A stretch of DNA of 64,000 nt, taken from the NCBI GenBank assembly GCA_003868215.1, contig QWDQ01000061.1, forward strand, positions 62,001 to 126,000, given 5' to 3'. This DNA comes from Pseudophaeomoniella oleicola. Taxonomy: Eukaryota; Ascomycota; Eurotiomycetes; Phaeomoniellales; Phaeomoniellaceae. Positions within the stretch are counted from its first letter, which is position 1. Every line of letters begins with the position of its first letter. The notes beneath the pieces were generated by a model. It saw only the letters and a list, made by a program, of their open reading frames with translations. It had not been told where the DNA came from and ran no database searches. Below are positions 56,298-64,000 of this stretch, one piece after another. Made by a program: the position numbers and the translations under genes.

Positions 56298-56985
56298 ATG
56301 ACAAGACCTTCAACGCCTCCACCAGCAACAACAGACTTTAAAGAACTTCGTTCACCGCCATCCCTTCCCAATTCACCATTAGCCAAACGCCCGAAAACTT
56401 CCACTGAAGACCACACAACTTCAATCGCCGCGACCATGGCAACTTCAAATGGCACAACTCCCGCCGTCGCCCCAATTGACGCCAGCCCACCTCTTTTGAT
56501 CAAGAAGCTCTCTGATAAAGCTCAGACCCCAACACGTGGTTCACCCTTCGCCGCAGGCTATGATATATATTCCGCACATGACACTGTGATCCCAGCCCGA
56601 GGGAAAGCCCTGGTAGACACTGATCTTGCCATCGCTGTACCTGCTGGAACTTGTAGGTGTCCCCTTGATCGATCCCCGCCTCCGCCTTCCTTTCCCCTCT
56701 CATTGATTAATGCTTACCACCATCCCAGACGGCCGCATTGCCCCTCGTTCCGGTCTCGCCTCAAAATCCTTCATCGACACCGGTGCCGGTGTCATCGACG
56801 CCGACTACCGTGGCCAAGTCAAAGTTTTATTGTTCAACCATGCAGAAACAGATTTTACCGTCAAGGTGGGAGACCGGGTCGCTCAATTGGTATTGGAGAG
56901 GATCTATACACCAGAAGTTCAAGTCGTGGATGAGCTAGAAGAGAGCGTCAGAGGCGCTGGAGGATTTGGAAGTACAGGATCATAG
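56298..56985 (+). CDS. DUT1: dUTP pyrophosphatase (dUTPase)
   Basis: Two exons, 56298-56652 and 56729-56985, giving 203 aa. After an N-terminal Pro/Ser/Thr-rich extension (about 60 aa, [15 protein letters not shown]), which is longer than in many fungal enzymes, the five dUTPase motifs occur in order: [10 protein letters not shown] (1), [11 protein letters not shown] (2), [19 protein letters not shown] (3), [12 protein letters not shown] (4) and [10 protein letters not shown] (5). The intron falls just before motif 2 and joins GTY to GRIAP. The trimeric enzyme hydrolyses dUTP to dUMP and PPi, keeps uracil out of DNA and supplies dTMP synthesis. Asp in motif 3 is the catalytic base. A second in-frame ATG at 56436 could serve as an alternative start. 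The MCB site upstream suggests S-phase transcription. Confidence 0.96.
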
Positions 56986-57208
56986 CTAGGAGAGCATACC
57001 TAGGAAGTAGAGAAAAGAAAGACAGAAGATAAATTAGAGGGCGTTACGGAACAAGTCTGGTCAGGGTGATATAGGACCCAGCAATCATCTAGATCTCAGA
57101 AACGAAGCACGAACAAATGAGCATATGTCGAACAACATTGACAAATAACGTAACACCGTTGCCTTATACACAAGGTTCCTGTCCTCTTCCTCGTAAGTGA
57201 GTGAATGA

Positions 57209-57230
57209 GTGTGTGTGTGTGTGTGTGTGT
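57209..57230 (+). repeat. (GT)11 microsatellite
   Basis: Exact dinucleotide run flanked by GTGAGTGAATGA on the left and a CACCCACTCACCCACTC-type stretch on the right, which could pair as a hairpin. Confidence 0.9.
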
Positions 57231-57388
57231 ACCACCCACTCACCCACTCACCCACACCCCCCATCCGCTTCCCTAACTACCTACTGTAACTTAGGTAGAT
57301 CTAAGCGGTGGTAATAATCGTAGTGTGCGAAGAAAGTCTAGTGTCTAGTAGAGAGCAGATACCTAGGTAAATAAACGTATATATAAGG

Positions 57389-57411
57389 TACCTAGCTACC
57401 TCAGCTAGGTA
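57389..57411. repeat. Inverted repeat with 9-bp arms
   Basis: TACCTAGCT and AGCTAGGTA separated by ACCTC. Same TACCTAG word as the nearby 10-bp palindrome at 57360-57369. Confidence 0.7.
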
Positions 57412-57481
57412 TATGGTATGGTATTATATCAGAGCACAAGGAAAGGAAAGGAAAAGAACGAAAAGCAACAAATCTCATCAA

Positions 57482-57499
57482 CCCCCCCCCCCCCCCCCC
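57482..57499 (+). repeat. C18 homopolymer
   Basis: Eighteen consecutive C, so G18 on the minus strand, in a DUT1 3'-flank position. Such runs can form i-motif or G-quadruplex structures; biological use is not implied. Confidence 0.9.
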
Positions 57500-58382
57500 T
57501 CCGAACACCATTATCAAACCAGGTCTGTCTATCTATTAATGCTAGATCTTTTGAAATCTAGATCAAGAATGAAGAGCAGCAGATAGGATAGCTTTCTTGG
57601 GAAGGGAGAAAAGAGAAAGAAAACCGTGATGTGGGGTGGGGGGGATGGGTGTGTGTCTGTTCGTGATAAAACGAGGCTTTTGTGGTTGGTTGGTTGCTTG
57701 CTTGGAAGCTTGGTTGACTTGTGACAATCATTTTGTACATCTACACACACATATATATATGTACATATTTGCAGGGATTGGAAGTCGTGGAGGTTCTCTC
57801 ATCTCCTCTTGCTTCCTCCCTCCTCCTCCTCCTCCTTTTCTTTTCTTTTTCGGGGCATATCAACATGGTATTCATCTGGCCTGCAGATGATAATGAAAAA
57901 AGAAGGAGTAATGTAGCTAGCTGTTCTTGATATATTTCCAGTTGGATAGACCAGTCGAGCGCTCCTCTTCCGGGGGGAGAGTGTCTTGGAGAGAGAATTG
58001 CACTGCGATAGCTTGCTTTTCCCCGCTCGTCCATAGGTCAATCGGCTGGATATAATGATGCGAAAGAGACATGCTCCCATCCTGAAAAAATTTCTGTTTC
58101 AAAGAGTAGTTGAGGACAAGAAGCCGAACAAGGCAACGGTAGAACCTGAATGAAGAGCGTAAATCGACATGTAACCAACCCATAATACACCGTAGAAGCC
58201 TTCTCATTTCATCCCACTCTTCCTTCCATCTTAAAGCCTTCCATCTTAAAGTAATCCGTCTTATAAGTCAAATAACCCGACCTTAGCCAAACGCGCAGTA
58301 ACAGAAAGTCCACCTGAAAGCCGACTCGTGTTCCAACCGTTGTATGTCTACCGCGCTCGTTCATTCATGATAGTCATAATAT

Positions 58383-59359
58383 TCATTCGTCGATGAGTTT
58401 CCCGTATTCCTCCAGATACTGCTGCAAATAGGGTCCCAAATGATACCCATCCAGACCCTCCGCCCACCTCAGGTACCTGAGCGCCTGTCGAAAGTAGTCC
58501 ACGTTGATCGTTGAATATGAAACGTTGCCCAAGCTCATGAAGGCTTCGGCCGCCGAGGACAGGAGGTCACCGGTCACGAGACCACGACGGGCTGCGGTTT
58601 GGATTGCACGGGTGAAATATTCGGTCGAAGGGAGGAGGATGCCGCGGGCTTCAACATAGTCAGCGCCGTGGAGGCGGGCGTCGGATTCTTGGATTGCACG
58701 AGCATTGTCTTGGGCGTCGTCGAGGGAGGTATAAGTATAGGTCTGGTTCGGTTGATGGTTGTGCGAGGATATGGCGGTTCCGATACTAACACCACTGGAG
58801 GAACTCCCTTCAGAGTGATGGATTCGCGCGAGAGAGCGTTGCGCGCGAAGCAACCAGGCGTGACCGAGACCTTTCGAAGCGGTTAGCATATCTTGCGGTA
58901 CCATACGAGATCCGACTTACCTCCTAGAGCACTGATATCGCTGGGATCCCGCTGAAGCATCTGAAGCCATCTGGTAACGCACCATTCAGCAATATCTTGG
59001 GCTCCGCCGTCGTCGGGATCAAAATACGCAAGTCTTTGTAAACTCTCCAAAAACCATATTTGCTCTGTGTGTGCTTCTGGTCTTTCAAATATATCTGTAG
59101 CGTCGAGCTTCTCTGTGACGTTCCTGCCGAGTTCCAAATGGACATCCCAGTCGTTTACTTCACCATCAAGGAAACGTCGGATTTGATATGTATCTCTTCT
59201 AGCGGCCTCCAGCGTTGCTTCATTGGAAGTGTTCATCGCTGGGCGTTTCGTGGAGATTCTTGCTCCTTTTATGTCTGCTCGAGATTCCTCCAAACGGGAG
59301 GATATTTTCCCCTCAAGGACAGCGTTGCTTGAGAGCTTTATATCCAGTTGATATCGCAT
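58383..59359 (-). CDS. Helical-repeat hypothetical protein (possible TPR-like)
   Basis: Two exons on the minus strand, 58921-59359 and 58383-58870 (50-bp intron), giving 308 aa from the ATG at 59359. A later in-frame ATG at 59236 (MNTSNEATLEAARRDTYQIR) would give 267 aa and may be the true start. I do not recognise a family. The sequence is helical and TPR-like: YQIRRFLDGEVNDWDVHLEL, WFLESLQRLAYFDPDDGGAQ, EWCVTRWLQMLQRDP, then ALGGLGHAWLLRAQRSLARI and FRQALRYLRWAEGLDGYHLG at the end. Splicing joins DISALGG to LGHAWLL in phase. The GTAAGT donor is canonical. Function unknown. Confidence 0.68.
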
Positions 59360-60862
59360 TGCCGTTTCTGGAGACGAAGAACAAATATGCAAGAGGAACA
59401 GTCTAGAAGTTTGCGCGAATCCGAACAAATCGTGAAGAGGACACAAAGAAATGGAATGGAAAACGGAAAAAGGTATAGAATAGATTGCGAGAAGAGAATC
59501 TCCACTTCACCGCCCAGTCACTCGGTACAGCATGCCTAGGGGAGCAGCAACGAAGAAGTCGAACGAAGCTGCTGATGCTGATCGTAATCCACACGATAAG
59601 CAAAGAAAAGAACAGAAGATGGAGATGAAGATGAAGATAAAAGCTATACACTGGGTATATGTATGTGATGAGGCGTCGAGGTCGAGGGAGGTCAAAGGTC
59701 CGAGTCGAGACCATCATCGACGCAGGGGATTTATACTAGTTGATATAAGCTTAAGCTGGCGAGAGAGAACGATGTCGAACATCAGTGTCCACTCAAGTCG
59801 GCACGGCACAACCGGTCTTGGACGACGAAGCGGAGCGGGAGTAACAAGCAGGGCTGCATATCTCTAGACGGAACAAGGTAAGTATCATCAGCATGGGTCC
59901 TGTTCAATCCAGTTCCGGGTGGCAAAGGAGAAGGGTCAGGTGGAAAAGGATGACTGGAAAAGAAGACACATGAGCATTGGATGGGCACAGCCATGGAAGG
60001 ACTAAGACGGTTTCCGGCCAAGGGCTTCCACTTAGGCGAGATATAATTGAACATTGATCGGCGACGATGCACCATAGTGAGCAGTAGTGCAGTAGTAGCA
60101 GTAGGAAATGATTTGGCTCAAACCGCAAGTTTCCATTGTCACGATGAATGTTCTCGGGATTGAAGGGTGGCGAATATAGCAAAATAGCATAACGTAGTAC
60201 GTAGGAATTAGTATGATATCGCTCTCTGCGAATCTGGCAGAAGAAAAAGACCGTTGCTCCACAATCAAGGCCGAAAAGCTTAGCCACGATAACGTAAGCA
60301 TCGCATCCGACGGAACACCCACGAAAGTTCGGTCATCAACGAGGATGTTTCGCGAAAGGACTTGCTTGGTCTGTAGCTTTCTCTTTTCTCCACGCCCGCA
60401 ACAGGGCCGGTTGCAGATGTTTTAAGCGCTACACACTCCTTCATTGGTTCAGGTATTGGGTGTGATCCCTTGCAACTCTGGGGGAGAAGTCAGGCACGGG
60501 ACATGAGCATTGCCTTTCGGAACGAGATTTCCAGGGAGATGCGGGAATCGATGTGACTCGAATAATTCAATACGCGATGACTGCCCTAGCCCATCTATAT
60601 ACTATCTTGAGTACGTAGTAGTTGACCACATGACCAAAAAGCATCGGAATTGGGAGCAGGAATAGGAATAGGAATTGGAATTGTCCTGAAATTGCTCATC
60701 CTTATCTGTCCAGAACCGTCATCCGCATTGGTTACTTTGAGTATGTCTACCTTACCTAGGTATGGATTTACTATGTAGGTAAGTACCTTAGGTAGGTAAT
60801 TAAGTAGGTCTCGAAAACTCTGGAAGTTCGGAACCGATTTCCAGGTAATACTACGCAGTAAA

Positions 60863-61015
60863 ATGCCTCAAATCCCCGACATCATCGTTTCCATCAGACC
60901 AGGATATGACAAGAAGGTCAACATCGAACAGCAGCAACCTCGCTATCGCCAATATTGGCTTGGAAATGAGATATTTGTTTATGCCTCGTATGACTGTAGT
61001 GCCTACTGTAACTAA
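60863..61015 (+). CDS. Possible 50-aa small ORF
   Basis: An ATG-to-TAA frame coding 50 aa, below the usual 60-residue cutoff. It reads as balanced protein (MPQIPDIIVSIRPGYDKK, YRQYWLGNEIFVYASYDCSA), unlike the low-complexity frames around it. No signal peptide and no recognised domain. It could be a real small protein, a lone exon or remnant, or chance. A possible donor (GTATGA) near its end might lengthen it. Confidence 0.25.
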   Translation: MPQIPDIIVSIRPGYDKKVNIEQQQPRYRQYWLGNEIFVYASYDCSAYCN

Positions 61016-61365
61016 AAGAAGAAGAAGAACAACATCGTCACTTTGTAGTTAAGGGTATCCTCACCTACCTACGTACGTTGCATCAATCCAATAGCTAATA
61101 ACGGACCACGGGGTCGTGGAATCATCGGCCGATAAGCCACAAGCAAAGACGTCTCGCCCAGATCAGCTTTTATCGTAAAGATCTAACTAATAATTACTTG
61201 ACTACGTTAATTATTAGGAGACGAAGAAAATAAGTAAAAAAAGCCACAGTCGATTGTTACTATATTGATGCATTGCACATGACTTATTGTTCCTGCGCCT
61301 ACCGTAGTCAACACCCATAGGATAGGTACCTATCTTAGTTACTACCTACCTTACCTTACCTTACA

Positions 61366-61377
61366 TACTACGTAGTA
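61366..61377. repeat. Palindrome TACTACGTAGTA
   Basis: Exact third copy of the 12-bp word, next to TTACC tandem words. Confidence 0.7.
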
Positions 61378-61586
61378 CGTATGGCTTTGCACTGGCACCG
61401 CAGCAGCAAGCATGATATTTCCGCAAACATAATCGCATGTCTCTCTCTCTATCTCGGACACTGCCGGAATCGACTCACCAAGGGGGTGGCCCCAGATATC
61501 TTTCCTAGACTGGAGATCATCATCATCGAGATAATTTACTATGTAGAGGAAGGAAAAAAAAGAGAGGTATTAATTATTATTGTCAT

Positions 61587-61598
61587 TACTACGTAGTA
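61587..61598. repeat. Palindrome TACTACGTAGTA
   Basis: Exact fourth copy of the 12-bp word, 221 bp after the third. Confidence 0.7.
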
Positions 61599-62099
61599 TC
61601 ATCCCGCCCGCGTTTAGCGATTTCTCGCCAAAGTCATTTAATTATAACAAACTCTCAGGCTTCCGTTTTCCTGGCCTGAATCAATTAATTACCGCCGATT
61701 GTGGCCGGGGCCCGAGAAGTTGAGGGTAATTAATTACCTTAGGTACCTGTTATTTAGAGAAGGACGAGGACCCAGGTAATATTATTGCAGGGACCAAAGC
61801 CCCTGAACATCGGGCCTTTGGATCTGGGAAAATTAACCCGCAACCAACCTCGCCCTTGACGCTGGGCGGGTTTCCCGCTTTCTCTTGAAGTCTGCGCATC
61901 AAGGATCGAATGGACCTGTCGATTATAGATAGATACCTAGGTAGCTCAATTGTTGTTCATAGATACATTAACGCTAAGTTAGTGACATGTAGACATAGCA
62001 TCATTTCGGTTACACACGGCCAAAAGAGCCGTGCGATTTCAGATCCTACAAAACCATTGACTCCCAGTGCATACATACCGTCATTAGCAATCGTCTCAT

Positions 62100-63957
62100 T
62101 CAAACCCCGGCTTCTCTCATTGCTTCATCAAGCCAGTCAAGATCCATGTTCACTCCGACGTTCATATCTTCCCATCGCAGTTCTTCTGGGACATGAATAC
62201 TACACGCGCCGTCTTCGAATTCGGGCCCAGTCGCTCCGGCGAAGCTCGCTGATGGCTGCATAGGGACGGCCGGTTGATCCACAAAGACACCCAGAGGTGC
62301 CGTCGTTTGTGCATATACCATTGACACCGTGTTTGAAGAACCTTCATGGCTGATCCCGGTGCTGTTCGGACGATCTCGTATTGCCTTCAGGTCCAGAAGC
62401 ATGGCTAGACGAGCGTTGATATGGGTATTGCCCCTATCAGCAATGCTTCGAAGCAACGCTATGGCCGCGTCTGAGGCGGCCACGTTGCTTTCGTCGGGCG
62501 GGAAAGCGACGTTGACCATGACGAGGACAAGCGCCGCTGAGAAGGCATGTTCTTGGTCCATAAATCCATAGACAGCTGAGACAAAGTCAGCACTGGTATG
62601 GTTGCCTTCTTTGCAGAGGGCCACGAACCAACTTGATTGTGTTTGAAGGCTTCTGTCATCATTTGAACAGTAGCATCTGCACTGGAGATGCACTTCTCAA
62701 TTACCTTGACAGCATCCGGTGAGATGCCCGCCTTCCAATCCGCTACTCCAGTGGGATTGCTGCGAAGCCTTTTCCGAACGATGTGGTACAGCAATGGCCT
62801 GGCAGCCATGTTGATACATTGGTGATAATGCAGGAACATGGAAACAGATTCTCGGCGAATAGGATTTCCCATATTGGCATAATCCGATCTTATGTACTCA
62901 GGTAGTTCGTCAAACCAAGTGTTAAGGTCAGCGATAATGGCCTGCACTGATGTCATAAGATCCGTCCCAGACTGTTGGGCTTTCCTGTAGACGCCTTCCA
63001 TGATTCTACCAAGAATCTTGGATAGCTGGGTATAGCAAGCAAGAACAGTGGCAGTGTACTTGTCGGATGCTACTTCAGGCAATTCCGATGGCATGCTGAC
63101 CAGGACATCTTGATCTGCTATCGTGATCGGGTTGCCTGACTTGATACAAATGATCCTGTCCATACTGTAGACAGACCACCAAACTCTTCGTCGATGTTCT
63201 CGTTCGGCCAAGTCGATCTGTGCATCGGCGACCTCCTGGTGTAAGCCCAGAGAGATAGCCATCCTCAATGCCACCCCAATCTTCTATAGTTAGTATCCAT
63301 TCCAGCAAATGCAATCATTTGAACTCACGTAGAGGAACGCAGCATCGCGTCGATTCAAATTCTGCATATAATATCCAATAAGTCCAAGCACTTCGACAAA
63401 CAAGACCGACCCCGTCTCGTGGAGTTCTGGTAAGAATGCAAGCGCTTGTGTGAAGTAATTGAATCCCGGCGGTCCTTCATGGCCAGTCCATTGATTCAAC
63501 GAATACATTGTTCCGTAAGCAAACACCATGAATATTTGGGCATAAATCAGTCGATCTTCGATGTCGTCGAAGTCTGGCACCTGAGAATACACCCAGTCGA
63601 TGCGGGTTGTGAAATCTTGTGGCCTTAGGAAGTTGAAGATCGTTCCGATATACATGTGCTGTGAGTTAAACAAGGTCCGTGCGTAATCGTAAGGTGGTAG
63701 TTGCGGCAGGATTGAAATAGATGCCCGTCGTGGCCACGGTGATACATTCTGAGGCGAGCTATTGTGTAGATGAATATCGCTTCCTAAGGGCTGTCTTGAG
63801 AAGCTGTCCTTGAAGAGACGTTCTCCGAAGCTGGTCGAGGATGAATCATTGATGGTCAAGTCCTGTAAGTCGTCCAGCCAGGACACATCGGCAGCGGAGT
63901 CATCGTTCGATGTCGTCCTCGATAACGTTTGGTCATTCGCAGCAGGATAGTCCCGAA
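62100..63957 (-). CDS. Fungal-specific transcription factor (Zn2Cys6-type), C-terminal part
   Basis: Minus strand, partial. Three visible exons: 63329-63957, 62629-63280 and 62100-62575. The first begins at an acceptor (TACGATAG) and its 5' exons, presumably with the Zn2Cys6 DNA-binding domain, lie beyond the window. About 585 residues are visible. The middle homology region of PF04082 type is clear: YARTLFNSQHMYIGTIFNF, VEVLGLIGYYMQNLNRRDAA, IGVALRMAISLGLHQEVADA, REHRRRVWWSVYSMDRIICI and ITIADQDVLVSMPSELPEV. The second intron uses the weak donor GTTCGT; splicing joins KHNQVAVYGFMDQEHAFSAA correctly. Such factors are pathway-specific activators or repressors in the nucleus; the target is unknown. 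A hydrophobic/acidic C-terminus (WEDMNVGVNMDLDWLDEAMR) resembles an activation domain. Confidence 0.85.
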
Positions 63958-64000
63958 CTATCGTAGGTCAACGCTATCGTCTGTTGAACGGATGAGAGAT

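Larger units (their letters stand above)
56986..58382. other. Intergenic between convergent genes, simple repeats
   Basis: 1.4 kb with no supported gene. It holds (GT)11 at 57209-57230, C18 at 57482-57499, TACCTAGGTA at 57360-57369 and the inverted repeat TACCTAGCT-ACCTC-AGCTAGGTA at 57389-57411. Small frames of 60-97 codons on both strands at 57529-58207 have no features. Confidence 0.55.
59360..62099. other. Large AT- and palindrome-rich intergenic region
   Basis: 2.7 kb, the longest gap here. It holds exact TACTACGTAGTA words at 61366-61377 and 61587-61598, TACCTAGGTA at 60753-60762 and 61934-61943, the related TACCTTAGGTA words near 60782 and 61735, short GGAATA/GGAATT tandem words near 60655-60685, a possible small ORF at 60863-61015 and TTACC repeats near 61348-61362. 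No confident gene. No transposase or reverse transcriptase fragments noticed. Confidence 0.6.

Noticed and set aside
61340-61362. TTACC tandem words as an internal telomere repeat
   Set aside because: Fungal telomeres are normally TTAGGG/CCCTAA; the run is only three or four imperfect units.
1-64000. Transposons, LTR elements, viral genes, CRISPR arrays, secondary-metabolite clusters
   Set aside because: No transposase, integrase, reverse transcriptase, capsid, cas or backbone biosynthetic gene pattern was recognised in any frame.

Overview
This window is nuclear DNA of a filamentous ascomycete (Pezizomycotina; a leotiomycete-like fungus is my guess, but the class is not proven). The reasons are short spliceosomal introns (about 47-180 bp, with CTAAC/CTGAC-type branch sites), genes on both strands with promoter-sized gaps, and fungal gene families: NUC-1-type bHLH, LOS1, MDM38, a fungal SH3-tailed myosin I, AAA ATPases with a DUF7025-like front end, and a fungal-specific transcription factor. 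I rebuilt 20 protein genes by joining exons and checking phase. Two of them run off the window ends.

Layout. 0-12 kb: the 3' end of a PAP2 membrane phosphatase (+), a PWWP/TND chromatin reader (+), a low-complexity hypothetical gene (+), an OXNAD-type flavin reductase (-) and a PWI/RS splicing coactivator (+). 12-27 kb: a run of minus-strand genes, namely mitochondrial LETM1-family MDM38, tRNA exportin LOS1, a Ser/Pro-rich hypothetical and intronless separase ESP1. ESP1 shares a 263-bp divergent promoter with a small mitochondrial membrane protein. 28-34.4 kb: two unrecognised genes, probably lineage-restricted, which share an acidic FDSDATID motif. 35-44 kb: class I myosin, an AAA+ ATPase and a PHO13-type HAD phosphatase. 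45-54 kb: a NUC-1/PHO4-like bHLH regulator, HSP90, and a vezatin/Inp2-type membrane protein. 54-59 kb: an aminoglycoside-phosphotransferase-like kinase, divergent from dUTPase, then a helical-repeat hypothetical. 59-62 kb: a long AT-rich, palindrome-rich gap. 62-64 kb: the C-terminal part of a fungal transcription factor (-).

The genes are mostly housekeeping and do not form one pathway. Some local logic is visible. The dUTPase gene has an MCB/E2F-like element in the promoter it shares with the kinase. HSP90 has a heat-shock-element cluster and a likely 5'-UTR intron. A phosphate-type bHLH regulator sits next to a HAD phosphatase. I saw no transposase, reverse transcriptase, viral gene, CRISPR array or secondary-metabolite cluster. 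The more unusual signals are: an exact 12-bp palindrome, TACTACGTAGTA, found four times and only between genes; the FDSDATID gene pair; a 51-nt in-frame intron inside the PWI domain; a GC-AG intron just before a Walker A motif; a start-codon-only first exon in myosin I; and a 12-nt first exon in LOS1.
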